Shown here: positions 36,115 through 46,100 of the stretch, one piece after another
Layout: every line of letters begins with the position of its first letter
Position numbering within the stretch: position 1 is the first letter of the stretch
From: UBA6163 sp031411655
GTDB taxonomy: Bacteria > Planctomycetota > Planctomycetia > Pirellulales > Pirellulaceae
Length of the DNA stretch: 64,000 nucleotides
Assembly (NCBI GenBank): GCA_031411655.1
Contig: JANOBM010000040.1
Span: 124,001 to 188,000 of the forward strand
Reading direction: 5' to 3'
The notes under the pieces: model-generated
Databases searched by the model: none
What the model was told of the DNA's origin: nothing
Seen by the model: the letters and a program-made list of their open reading frames with translations, nothing else
Translations under genes and position numbers: made by a program

Positions 36115-37085
36115 TGAGCGGAATCGCCGGTATCAAGGTGGTTGGCCGGCTCGCGCCATCGCCAACCGGTTCGCAGCATCTAGGCAATGCGCGAACCTAT
36201 CTGCTCGCTTGGCTGTCGGCGAGAAGTCAGGGCGGAAGAATGATCCTTCGCATCGAGGACATCGATTCGCCGAGGGTGAAGCCTTGGGCAATCCAACAGG
36301 CGATCGATGACCTGCATTGGCTCGGACTCGATTGGGACGAAGGGCCCGACATCGGCGGGCCGTCCGGTCCCTACATTCAAACGGCGAGAGCATCAATCTA
36401 CCGGTTTGAATTAGGTCGTCTGATCGAAATGGACCGCGCTTATCCGTGCACTTGTACTCGCTCCGATATCGATGAGGCTGCTAGCGCGCCGCATGAGTCC
36501 ATCGACGGCCCCGTCTATCATGGCAAGTGTTCCGCTTGGCGTCATGGAGATCCTCTTCCTCCGACCGGAACGTTTTGTTGGAGGTTTCGCGCTACCGATG
36601 GTGTGACCGCCGTTACGGACTGCCTGCTCGGCGAATTGCGGATAAATGTTGCTCAGCAACTTGGCGACTTTCCCGTCACTCGCAAGACACTCGAAGCCGC
36701 CTATCAGCTCGCAGTTGTCGTTGATGATCATGCGATGAAAGTCAATCAAGTGGTCCGCGGCGATGATCTCATTCCTAGTGCCTTTCGACAAGCCGATCTG
36801 ATAGCTTCGCTTGGATACAACACCCCCAGTTATTCACATGTCCCGTTGGTCGTGGGAAGTGACGGCCGAAGACTCGCGAAACGGCACGGGGATACAAGAT
36901 TAAGTCAGTTTCGTGCCCAAGGTGTGAGAGCAGAGCAGATCATTGGATGGGCAGCGCACAGCGCCGGTCTTGTCGCTTCGCCGCAAGCGATCACGGCGGC
37001 GGAACTCATCGCCGACTTTGCATGGAGCAAAGTGAATCGAGCGACAGTGCATGTGGACTCCGTCAACCTATTCCGTTCTTGCTGA
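36114..37085 (+). CDS. gluQ: Glutamyl-Q tRNA(Asp) synthetase
   Basis: A 323-residue GluRS paralogue without the C-terminal anticodon domain. GluQRS attaches glutamate to the queuosine base at position 34 of tRNA-Asp. Features: GRLAPSPTGSQHLGNART with the class I HxGN motif at 22-25, zinc-site CTC (YPCTCTR) with a later YHGKC, and the KMSK counterpart RLAKRHGDTRL near the C-terminus. The GTG start at 36114 overlaps the asnS stop by one base, so translation is very likely coupled. The short length and the zinc pattern separate it from GluRS (GltX). Confidence 0.93.
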   Translation: MSGIAGIKVVGRLAPSPTGSQHLGNARTYLLAWLSARSQGGRMILRIEDIDSPRVKPWAIQQAIDDLHWLGLDWDEGPDIGGPSGPYIQTARASIYRFELGRLIEMDRAYPCTCTRSDIDEAASAPHESIDGPVYHGKCSAWRHGDPLPPTGTFCWRFRATDGVTAVTDCLLGELRINVAQQLGDFPVTRKTLEAAYQLAVVVDDHAMKVNQVVRGDDLIPSAFRQADLIASLGYNTPSYSHVPLVVGSDGRRLAKRHGDTRLSQFRAQGVRAEQIIGWAAHSAGLVASPQAITAAELIADFAWSKVNRATVHVDSVNLFRSC

Positions 37086-37103
37086 TCAGTTTATTGGAGA
37101 TCC

Positions 37104-37703
37104 TTAGCATTCCACGATGACGCCTCCAGGACCTGCATTGACGATCTTTGTTGGTCCTAACTTCATCTGCTTTCCCCAATCGCTATGGATGTGTCCGCAG
37201 ACGACTAGCCTTGGTTCCTTGGACTCAATGGTTTGACGAATCGCTTCGCTGCCACGAATCCTGCCGGTGCTGTCATGGTCGACGGTATCCAATGGTGGCG
37301 AGTGGACGACAAGAACCGCGGACTTGGGGCACGCCGCAAGCATGTCCCGTGCTTGCTCTTCGGTAAAGTCGTAACTCCAAGAACCAAACGGAGTCACCGG
37401 AACGCCACCTCCCAAGCCCCAGAACGCAACGCCGTCAATTTCGCAGCCATTTCCGTGAAGCACTGTCGCCGAACGCCAGTGCGCCGCCGCATCGCGCAGT
37501 TCTTCAAAGGTTTCTCCGTTACCCGGTACCAAGATGGAAGGCTTTGTGATTTGGCAAAGGATGTCAAGCGTATCGCTCAAGCCTTCGTGTCGATTAGCGA
37601 AATCGCCAGCGCCCACGACGAAGTCAACATCCTGGGCGGCTTCGACAAGCTGACGCGCCGCCTCCACATGGCGATGGAGATCGGAGAACAAGAGATACTT
37701 CAT
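37104..37703 (-). CDS. Calcineurin-like metallophosphoesterase
   Basis: A 199-residue soluble metallophosphoesterase. The five motifs are present: SDLHRH near residue 7 (Asp-x-His), GAGDF near 31 (Gly-Asp), GNGE near 60 where the family often has GNHE, HSPP near 134 and GHIH near 171. The Asn-Gly-Glu in motif III replaces the usual Asn-His-Glu, as in some YfcE-like proteins. The substrate is unknown; the family includes phosphodiesterases and protein phosphatases. It is read in the same direction as rsmE, 26 bases downstream of it, suggesting one operon. Confidence 0.9.
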   Translation of the reverse strand: MKYLLFSDLHRHVEAARQLVEAAQDVDFVVGAGDFANRHEGLSDTLDILCQITKPSILVPGNGETFEELRDAAAHWRSATVLHGNGCEIDGVAFWGLGGGVPVTPFGSWSYDFTEEQARDMLAACPKSAVLVVHSPPLDTVDHDSTGRIRGSEAIRQTIESKEPRLVVCGHIHSDWGKQMKLGPTKIVNAGPGGVIVEC

Positions 37704-37729
37704 TTCGAACGTATGGGTTAGGGTGCGAG

Positions 37730-38443
37730 TTAGATGCCGGAAAATTTTATGGCTGCGACAATGGCGGCCGTTTCAATTCGGTAGATTCGTCGTCCAAGGT
37801 TTAAGCGTTGCCATCCATTGTTTTCCGATGCTGCGACCTCGTCATCAGTAAAACCACCTTCGGGGCCGATCGCAATACTTACGGCCTGGGATGGTTCCGT
37901 TCGGGACACTTCGAAGGGCTCGTCGCCAGTTGGATGTGCGATCCGTCTTGAGGCATTGCGTTCGATTGACGGTTGGCTTGTCCAGTCATTGAATGAGATC
38001 GGCTGCGTGATTTCCATCAGCCGGTTTCGACCGCATTGTTTGCAGGCTTCAATCACCATCCGGTGCCACTTTGGGATCATCGTTTCGGAAACCGCCCACT
38101 GCGTGCGACGACAGTGCAGTGGAACCAACCGATTGACACCGAGTTCGGTTAGTCTCTCAATCAATTCTTTGGATCGGTCACCTTTGGGCATCGCAATCCC
38201 CAGCTCAATATGAACAGAGTTCTCGCGATCGATCACCACTGTCGATTGCGCGTTGCAGATCACTTCCCGTCGTCCCACCACTTCAACGGTCGCGGTCGCT
38301 TGCCTTCCCGTCCCATCGAACAACTCGACGCGTTCGCCCGGTTTAATTCGCATCACGTGCAGGGCGTGATGTACCTCCGCTTCGTCGATGGGGACCGAGC
38401 CACCATCAGAAGGTAAATGAGGAGCAAAGTATCGCCTGGTCAT
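37730..38443 (-). CDS. rsmE: 16S rRNA (uracil1498-N3)-methyltransferase
   Basis: A 237-residue SPOUT methyltransferase that methylates U1498 of 16S rRNA. The N-terminal PUA-like part has the family entry RRYFAPHLP and HHALHVMRIKPGE. The catalytic knot shows AIGPEGGFTDDEV near 190 and the final LGRRIYRIETAAIVA, matching the usual LGxRILRxETA with two substitutions. ATG start at 38443. The phosphoesterase gene follows on the same strand. Confidence 0.93.
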   Translation of the reverse strand: MTRRYFAPHLPSDGGSVPIDEAEVHHALHVMRIKPGERVELFDGTGRQATATVEVVGRREVICNAQSTVVIDRENSVHIELGIAMPKGDRSKELIERLTELGVNRLVPLHCRRTQWAVSETMIPKWHRMVIEACKQCGRNRLMEITQPISFNDWTSQPSIERNASRRIAHPTGDEPFEVSRTEPSQAVSIAIGPEGGFTDDEVAASENNGWQRLNLGRRIYRIETAAIVAAIKFSGI

Positions 38444-38628
38444 GTTGCCTGGACGTGGAAATGGAGCGGCTTGGATTGGTTGACTTTGAGGGCGGTATCG
38501 AAAGGCTCAAGCATTTGCCCCCGTTCGCCGATTTTACCGAATGAACCGAGTCTAACGTGGTGGAACCACCATTCGTTCACTTTAGGCATTTCGGATTTCC
38601 AAAGACACCGCATTGGCTGGTATTCCTC

Positions 38629-39402
38629 ATGAACTTTCACCAACACTGGTCAATGAACCGCAGTCCTTTTGCGGCAGTGACAACTTCCGACGCCTTTTAT
38701 GCAGGAAATCCGCAGCGAGAAGCAATCGCTCGCGTGGACTACCTGGTTCGCTCGGCGAGCCGAAGTGCTGTGATGCTTAGCCACCGAGGTTGCGGCGTCA
38801 GTACTTTAATGAGACGATTGGCTACCACCTCTGGATTTGGTGGCGTTGCCGTCGAGCCGGTCATGACGAGTGGTGGAGTCGGTTCGCGTCGCGCGGCTTT
38901 GGCGAGATTAGCCGTTGCAATGTGCATTGATCCCTTTTCGGACCGATTGACTCAACGAATCGAAGAATCGATCCGAGCGCTTGGGCGTAGTCAGGTGAAA
39001 ACTCTTTGGTTGATCGATCGTTGTGATGCCGCGACTGCGGAAGCCGCTGCCGTGCTGGCCTCGAGCAGTTCGTCGCTGGCGATCGTGATGGGGACCACAC
39101 TCGAAGATGCTGCTTCACTGCAAGATGCACTTGATTTTTGCCCGCTAAGAATCGATCTCGACGCGTTTCGGCTCGATGATTCGATGCAATATGTGCGATT
39201 TGCCGTTGCGGTTGCAGGTGCCAAAGCCCCAGTGTTTGAGGACTCTGCAACCGTTCGTCTGCATGAATTGAGCGACGGTCGGATTGCAATGATTTCCGCA
39301 ATGGCCGAATTGTCATTGCTTGCTGCTGCAACCGCAGGAGCCACAAAGGTCGGTGCCGACTTCGTCGAAGCGGTTCAAAGTGAGTTAGTTCGAGCCGCCT
39401 AG
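38629..39402 (+). CDS. ExeA/GspA-like protein with degenerate P-loop
   Basis: A 257-residue protein that starts like an ExeA/MSHA-biogenesis ATPase: MNFHQHWSMNRSPFAAV with DAFYAGNPQREAIARVDYLV, followed by the P-loop position. There the motif reads SHRGCGVST at 51-59, with Val57 instead of the essential Lys. The Walker B strand reads LWLIDRCDA, keeping the first Asp but with Arg at the catalytic Glu position. The fold signals are otherwise good, so this is probably an inactive AAA-family protein. ExeA proteins act in secretin assembly or transposition regulation; no such genes are close by. The ATG at 38629 fits the family start better than the longer frame to 38557. Confidence 0.75.
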   Translation: MNFHQHWSMNRSPFAAVTTSDAFYAGNPQREAIARVDYLVRSASRSAVMLSHRGCGVSTLMRRLATTSGFGGVAVEPVMTSGGVGSRRAALARLAVAMCIDPFSDRLTQRIEESIRALGRSQVKTLWLIDRCDAATAEAAAVLASSSSSLAIVMGTTLEDAASLQDALDFCPLRIDLDAFRLDDSMQYVRFAVAVAGAKAPVFEDSATVRLHELSDGRIAMISAMAELSLLAAATAGATKVGADFVEAVQSELVRAA

Positions 39403-39423
39403 TCATTTGTTTTAGGCTGCTGT

Positions 39424-40068
39424 TCAGTAGCTTCGTACGTTTGGTCCGCCCGCCACCGCGCCCTTGGGGCGAAAAATCTGTTTCGTACGCTGAGGCTGAT
39501 AAGGTTTGATCGCTGGTTTGGCTTCCACGATTTGCGGAGCGAGCGAGGGGCGGTGACGTTGGGGCATTGGGATGGCAGACGATGAGTCAACGTAGTGCCC
39601 CATCGTTTCTTGGCTAGCATAGTCGCCGGTACCGCCGCAGCTCTCACATCCACCGCAGCTGTCGCACCCACCTGACCCGCAATCGCTCGTTTCACATCCA
39701 CCATCGCATGTCGCGGAGCCGCAGGCAGTACAGCCACAATCACGGCGATATCCCCACAGGCTCTTGAACCCGTCAAACATCGGACGGCACGAATCACATG
39801 ATTGTCCGTTGTGATTTCCACATGCATCGCACGGATCGCAACTTGGCGGATGGTTGATCCACTCGTCAACGTATCGTTCGCCACAGCCATCGCATCCGCT
39901 GCAAGCACCGTGCGATCCAAGTGCCATCAATGGCCCCGAGCTGCCGCAGGTATTGCAGCCAATCGGGCCACACGCCATCGGTCCGCAGCATCCGCTCGCC
40001 AACAAAACGATCCCCAGCATCGCTCCGTGCAGCAGTGAAAAGCGTTGAAAACACGATTCGTAGGCCAT
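39424..40068 (-). CDS. Cysteine-rich lipoprotein
   Basis: A 214-residue protein from ATG 40068, with a signal peptide and lipobox LASGC giving Cys27 as the lipidated residue. It contains about 24 cysteines, mostly in CxxC, CxC and GC patterns (for example CDPCDACG, CDSCGGCESCGG), in the first 150 residues after the anchor. The tail is Pro/Gln-rich and ends with a basic stretch. The spacing recalls zinc-knuckle or metal-binding repeats, or a disulfide-rich surface coat; planctomycetes have many Cys-rich envelope proteins. It is divergent from the PHP-domain gene. Function unknown. Confidence 0.75.
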   Translation of the reverse strand: MAYESCFQRFSLLHGAMLGIVLLASGCCGPMACGPIGCNTCGSSGPLMALGSHGACSGCDGCGERYVDEWINHPPSCDPCDACGNHNGQSCDSCRPMFDGFKSLWGYRRDCGCTACGSATCDGGCETSDCGSGGCDSCGGCESCGGTGDYASQETMGHYVDSSSAIPMPQRHRPSLAPQIVEAKPAIKPYQPQRTKQIFRPKGAVAGGPNVRSY

Positions 40069-40225
40069 TTCGCAACATCCTTGGCGAGACAAAATTTGTA
40101 CATTATTGGTCATCGGCACTTCTGCTAAAAAAGTTTAGCTAATCAAAAAAAACCTCCTATCTAGAAAAGTCAGCCAAGTCGGTGGGTCCGGGATCATGAC
40201 CTGTCGAGCCTTGGCGGAGTCTGTC

Positions 40226-41557
40226 ATGAACCTCAAGAAAAGCATTCCGTCGCGACTTGTAGTTGGTCTCATCGCGATTTGCATGTCGATCGCGCCAGCG
40301 GTTTCGAGTTCCGTCGCTGAAGAGCCGTTGGCACCCGGCCCGGAATTCTCTTGGTGGAAAGGCAACCTGCATACGCACTCTCTGTGGAGCGACGGCGATG
40401 ACTTCCCGGAAATGATCGCTCAGTGGTATCGCGATCGAGGATATCACTTCTTGGCAATGTCGGATCACAACGTACTCAGCGAAGGTAAACGTTGGATGAA
40501 GGTCGAAGATGTCCTCAAACGTGGTGGCAACGACGTCATTGAGAAATACACAAAACAGTTCGGCAGCGACTGGGTTGAGTTACGAGGCGACCGGGAGGAG
40601 TTGCCGAGTGAGGTAAGGCTGAAACCGTTCGACGAGTTTCGCTCATTGCTCGATGAGCGAGGAAGATTCTTGATGATTCAAAGCGAAGAGATCAGCGACA
40701 ATGCTGATGGTAAGCCCGTCCATATCAATGCGGCGAATCTCTCCGAGGTGATCGAACCGCAGCGAGGTGAATCGGTTCGCGATACGATCGCAAACAATTT
40801 TCGCGCCATCATGGAACAAGAGAAAGCCAAAGGACGCGAGATCCTTCCGCACCTCAATCACCCAAACTTCGGCTGGGCGGTGACCGCTGAGGACTTAGCA
40901 TTCGTCACTACGGATCGCTTTTATGAAGTGTACAACGGCCATCCGTCCATCAATCACCTCGGAGATGCCACTCGTCCAAGCGTCGAGCGAATATGGGACA
41001 TCGCCAATGCGATTCGCCTTATTCAACTAAACGCTCACCCATTGTTCGGATTGGGAACCGATGATAGTCATCATTACCACGGTACCGGTGGCAGTCGTCC
41101 CGGTCGTGGTTGGGTCATGGTGCGTTCGCGTTACTTAACGCCAGAGCACGTCATCCTGGCCATGAAACGGGGTGACTTCTATGCATCCAGTGGCGTGACT
41201 CTGACCGATGTTAGCTTTGATGTTCGTGCAAGGTCGCTCCGATTGGTGATTCAGCCTATGGGAGATTCGACCTACCAAACAGTGTTTGTGGGGACGAAGG
41301 TTCCTGTCAATGCATCCCTACAAAGTCCCGATGCCCTGCCATCGCTACCACCCATGGAGGAAATCGGAAAAGTCTTGGCAACCGTGGATGGCTTAACGCC
41401 CACTTACGAGTTAGCCGAAGACGACCTTTATGTTCGTGCTGTCGTCACCAGTAGCCTCGCTGCAGTCGACCCCTCGTTTGTCGATCAAAAGCAACAAGCA
41501 TGGACGCAGCCCGTTGGATGGAATCTTGATAATCGCAAGCAGCCCGATCGAGAATGA
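40226..41557 (+). CDS. Exported PHP-domain phosphoesterase-like protein
   Basis: A 443-residue protein from ATG 40226 with a signal peptide (about residues 1-31). The PHP-domain metal ligands are visible: the NLHTHSLWSDG motif (His49, His51, Asp56), SDHN (Asp80-His81), a Glu in QSEEISD near 150, later HLNHPN and a final DDSHHY motif near 280. The C-terminal third is a beta-rich accessory region. PHP proteins hydrolyse phosphoesters at a trinuclear metal site; exported versions in planctomycetes are common but poorly characterised. It converges with the DUF1501 gene. Confidence 0.85.
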   Translation: MNLKKSIPSRLVVGLIAICMSIAPAVSSSVAEEPLAPGPEFSWWKGNLHTHSLWSDGDDFPEMIAQWYRDRGYHFLAMSDHNVLSEGKRWMKVEDVLKRGGNDVIEKYTKQFGSDWVELRGDREELPSEVRLKPFDEFRSLLDERGRFLMIQSEEISDNADGKPVHINAANLSEVIEPQRGESVRDTIANNFRAIMEQEKAKGREILPHLNHPNFGWAVTAEDLAFVTTDRFYEVYNGHPSINHLGDATRPSVERIWDIANAIRLIQLNAHPLFGLGTDDSHHYHGTGGSRPGRGWVMVRSRYLTPEHVILAMKRGDFYASSGVTLTDVSFDVRARSLRLVIQPMGDSTYQTVFVGTKVPVNASLQSPDALPSLPPMEEIGKVLATVDGLTPTYELAEDDLYVRAVVTSSLAAVDPSFVDQKQQAWTQPVGWNLDNRKQPDRE

Positions 41558-41576
41558 TCGCGACTGGTGTCGTCTA

Positions 41577-43103
41577 TCACACGCCCGCCGAGTCAATGAT
41601 CGGGTGGATGACGTTGCCTGCCACGTCGGTCAATCGAAACTGACGCCCGTTAGAAAGGTAAGTCAGCTTCTCGTGATCCAGCCCCAACAGATGGAGAATC
41701 GTTGCGTGCAGATCGTTCAAGTGAACGCGATCGACAGCGGCTTTATGTCCGATGTCGTCTGATTCGCCATGACTCACTCCCCCTTTCACGCCGCCTCCGG
41801 CTAGCCATGCCGTGAAACAATGCGGATTGTGGTCTCGCCCCGGTTTATCGCCCAACTGAGCGATCGGCAACCTTCCGAACTCGCCGCACCAAATCACCAA
41901 TGTATCGCTCAGCATGCCTCGCTGTTCCAAGTCGTCGAGCAAACCTGCGATCGGGCGATCCGTTTCCTCAGCGAACTGTTGGTGGTTGCCTTGGATATCG
42001 GAATGCCCATCCCAAGATCGTTGGTTTTCCATTCCTCCCGAGTAGATTTGAACAAAGCGAACGCCACGCTCGATGAATCTTCTCGCCATCAGACACTGTC
42101 TTGCAAAATGTTCACACCTTGGGTCGTCGAGACCGTAAAGATGATGGATATGCTCAGGTTCCTCGGTGAGATCGATGGTGGCGGGCGCGGCGCTCTGCAT
42201 GCGGTAAGCCAATTCAAAACTTTCGATTCTCGCGGCGAGGTCTGAATCGTCCGCGTGCTCGTCCAAATGCCAGGAATTCAATCGCTTGAGGAGGTTCAGC
42301 TGGTCTCTTTGCGTTGCCAACGAGACGCCCTGTGGTTGCTTCAAATTGTCGATCGCTTCACCGGTCGGCTTCAAGTGGGTGCCCTGATAAACTCCGGGTA
42401 AGAATCCTGCGCCCCAATTCGCGGCATGCCCTTTAGGCAAACCACGTCCTTTCGGATCGCTCATCACCACGAACGCAGGTAGGTCACGGCTTTCGCTACC
42501 TAATCCATAGGTCACCCAGGAACCAACACATGGAAATCCCATTCGAGCGAAGCCGGTATTCATTGCGAACAACGCAGGTGAATGATTGTTGGACTCGGTA
42601 AAACCCGAATGGATAAATGCCATCTTGTCGACGTGTTCACCCAAATTCGGGAAGATGGAAGACACCATCTTTCCACACTGGCCACGGGGATGAAAAGAGA
42701 ATGGCGACTTCATTAAGTTGCCGACGGCGTCCTTAAAGAATCCGGTGGTGTTAGAGAAATTCGCGTCATACTCCTTAATCGACTTTCCATCTGCCTTCAC
42801 CAAGCCGGGTTTGTAATCCCAGGTGTCCACATGGCTGGGGCCACCGTTGACGAATATCCAAATGACACGTTTTGCCTTGGCTGCGAAATGGGGCATGATT
42901 GGGCCAAGGGGATCGAGCGACCTCGCGCCAAGTCCTGCAAATTGCGGCCTTGCAGCGTCTACGTCGATGGCGTTCGCCTTGGCGCACCATCCTTCCTCGT
43001 GAAGCAACGAGGCTAGTCCCACCAAACCGAATCCGCATCCGGCGCGGCGCAGCCATTCGCGTCGTTGGAGTCTGCTCGCCACACCATGATGGATTGATTG
43101 CAT
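41577..43103 (-). CDS. DUF1501 protein, Tat-exported
   Basis: A 508-residue member of DUF1501, a sulfatase/alkaline-phosphatase-superfamily-like group abundant in planctomycetes. The ATG at 43103 is chosen over a TTG at 43118. Arg14-Arg15 in QRREWLRRAG followed by a hydrophobic stretch suggests a Tat signal. The DUF1501 landmarks are present: VIWIFVNGGPSHVDTWDYKPG, FVQIYSGG and the late WCGEFGRLP with GRDHNPHCF. The gene lies 23 bases downstream of the DUF1549/DUF1553 gene in the same direction; the two make one cassette. Confidence 0.94.
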   Translation of the reverse strand: MQSIHHGVASRLQRREWLRRAGCGFGLVGLASLLHEEGWCAKANAIDVDAARPQFAGLGARSLDPLGPIMPHFAAKAKRVIWIFVNGGPSHVDTWDYKPGLVKADGKSIKEYDANFSNTTGFFKDAVGNLMKSPFSFHPRGQCGKMVSSIFPNLGEHVDKMAFIHSGFTESNNHSPALFAMNTGFARMGFPCVGSWVTYGLGSESRDLPAFVVMSDPKGRGLPKGHAANWGAGFLPGVYQGTHLKPTGEAIDNLKQPQGVSLATQRDQLNLLKRLNSWHLDEHADDSDLAARIESFELAYRMQSAAPATIDLTEEPEHIHHLYGLDDPRCEHFARQCLMARRFIERGVRFVQIYSGGMENQRSWDGHSDIQGNHQQFAEETDRPIAGLLDDLEQRGMLSDTLVIWCGEFGRLPIAQLGDKPGRDHNPHCFTAWLAGGGVKGGVSHGESDDIGHKAAVDRVHLNDLHATILHLLGLDHEKLTYLSNGRQFRLTDVAGNVIHPIIDSAGV

Positions 43104-43126
43104 GAATCTACTTCCCAAGCACTTGA

Positions 43127-46100
43127 TTAATCAACGTAGATAAACTCGTTCATACTAAAGACCATCTGACAAAAATCGGCTACCGCAAGTTGTATCGCCG
43201 ATGTACCACCTGTCCCATCACGCACCCGCTGGTCGCTGCCAATGAACTCCAGTGCTGCGATTTGTTCTCTGTCCGTTGGTGGTCGACCCAGCGTTCGGTC
43301 GAAAACCAGCCGAATCGTTTCCCCGAGTTCGGGCTTTAAGACAGCGGCCGCCAATGCCTCTGCGCATTCTCTCGTTTGCGGATTGTTCATGAATAGCAAT
43401 GCCTGCGGTGCAACGGTCGTTGATTGTCGTTGACCAACGCTCGCCAAGTGTTCGGGCCAATCAAATAGCATCATCGACGGGATCAGTTCGCTTCGTTTGA
43501 TGAAAAAGTAAACACTACGCCGCTTCATATTGGGGTCGAGCGTACCGGGGCCATACATCCGACGGTCGAGCAGGCCTGATACCGCCAAAACCGAATCGCG
43601 TATCGCTTCGGCTTCCAATCGACGAGGGGGACGATGCCAAAGTAGCCTGTTTTCTAGGTCGATTTGCGAGCGAGAATCGTTGCTCAGCCGATTGCTTTGC
43701 ATATAGGTGCCGCTAGTCATGATCGACCGGTGAAGCGGCTTGAGTCTCCAACCTTCGGCGACCAATTGGCTGGCGAGCCATTCCAGCAACATCGGATGAC
43801 TGGGAGGTTGGCCGGTCGCTCCGAAGTCATTGGGAGTCGTTACGATGCCTGCACCGAAATGATGTTGCCACAGGCGGTTGACAATCACTCGCGCGGCCAA
43901 TGCACCGGTGCCCTCATTGGGATCGGTCAACCAAGTCGCTAAAGCTGCGCGTCGATAGCTCGATTTTGGGTTGCGATCCTGTTGTTCGGACAATGGAGCC
44001 GGACGCCATGGGTCGGAACCGCGCGTGAGCACCTTTGGAAAGCCGGGTTCGGCGACTTCAACCCGCTGCGTCACGTCTCCACGCCGTAAAACAAAGGTTT
44101 CAGGATAATGGTGAGGGTAACCTCGATCATTGGCGTGATGCGGAAGGATGGGCAGTCCCTCGCTGGTCACCTGGACATTCGTCATTCGCAGCGCCGGCCC
44201 GGATTTTTCTAACTCCATCGCCTTAGCATTCAGTTCAATCCACTGGGGCATTTGAGCTTGGTACCACGCAATCCCAACTTTCCAGTCGTCGTTCAGAAGT
44301 TCGGCAGAGAATGCGTCGATATCGGAAACTCGCGCACGGAGGCGTTCAAGGCATGCAAGCACTTGGTCTGGCGGACCTTGATCGCCAATCACTGGAGTCG
44401 CATTCGGGTCCGAGGAGATGGAAAAGCGAAGTCTTCCCATCGCATGTCGCCCGTTAGGATGGTTAAAGACCAGTGTCAGCCGAAAACGGCGTTCACCATC
44501 CCACGTCATCGTGGTGGATGGACGAAATACCCCGGCTTGGCTTTGGCCGATTTGGCCGTCGATCGCCCACCCCGAGACCGGATCGGAATCGATGGAAGCG
44601 GCAACCGATAGACTATCGCGATTTTGCTCATGTGTTGCCGCCGCGCTAGCAAGTGCAATCGGTTGTAGCTGACCTTGGGGTTCGATCCACGCGACCTGAA
44701 AATCACCGAGAGCAAAGTTGCCGTTGTCCGCTCGTCCGGGCCCCCGGCGAGGTAGCGAAGCATCTTCCAATGCCTCGACTCGGATCACGGCGAGGTCACC
44801 TCTCACCCCCTCGGTCTCAAATGTCAAAACTTCCTGTTGGGGAGCATCGCCCATGGCAAGAAAGGATCCATCGCCAAGCTTTTGAAAACTCGTACCGCCG
44901 GACGATTTCAATTCACCATCGAGCAGACGCCAACGCATCTGCGTGTTTTCATGACTCGAGCTTGACTTCAACCATCCAAAGAATTGGGCTGGGAGACTTT
45001 GGGTCTCGAATTGGCGCAGTTCGTCACGCGCCAGTTCTAGTTTCGACTGATGTTGTTCGCGAATCGCTCGATTCTGTTCCGGATCAAGATCAAATGCTGA
45101 TTCGCATCGGATCGCAGACGTGAAAACTCCTGCCATGCGATAGTAGTCCACCGCGCTGATGGGATCGAACTTATGGTCATGGCATCGTGCACATCCGATG
45201 GATAGTCCCAGGAAGGCCAGCGACGTCGTCGAAACCATGTCGTCCAATTCGTTGTATCGAGTCGATTCAAACTCGGTCTCGGTCAACTGGGTTGGAAAAG
45301 CTCCGGCGCTCAAAAAGCCCGTTGCCATCCATGCTTCTGGATTGGACGGTTCGAGCTCATCACCCGCCAGTTGCCATTGAACGAACTGATCAAAGGGCAT
45401 GTCACTGTTGAAGGCTCGAATAAGGAAATCTCGATAGTGATATGCGTTTGGTCGGTCGTAGTCTTGTTCGTATCCATAGGACTCGGCGAATCTCGCAATA
45501 TCCATCCAATGCCGTGCCCAGCGTTCGCCATACTCTGGCCGGTCGAGCAGATACTCAATCAACTCCTCCCAAGCTTGCTGGTCGACGGTCGTACGCCCCG
45601 TGACCGATTGCGAAAGCCGGCGCAACCATTCCTGCATCTCGTCGGGAGTTGGTGGTATACCAAGCAGATCGAACCAAGCTCGACGAATCAAGATCCTTGG
45701 CGATGCTATAGGGCTCATCGTCAGGCCCACCCACTTTTGCTTCTCAATGATGAAGCGGTCGATCGGATGCGGAACGGTTACGTTGTTATCATCGGAGGAT
45801 GCCATTTCGTCAGGCACTACCACCTTGGCAAGTGGCTGAAACGACCAAAACTTCTTTCCGGCTTCAATGTCGATTGTTCGCGACTTAGCGATCGCGGCAC
45901 CTTCGCGTGGGTCAATCGCTCCCTCTCGGATCCATCTCTCGAAATCGGAGATAACGTTATCGGAAAGCTTCCCTGCCGGCGGCATCTCAAATGCCTCGTA
46001 ACGTAGCGCTGCAATGATCAAACTGGCATCAAGATCCCCTGGAACCACCGCAGGGCCCGACTCACCGCCGGATCGCATGGCGTCGCGGGAGTCGAGCAAT

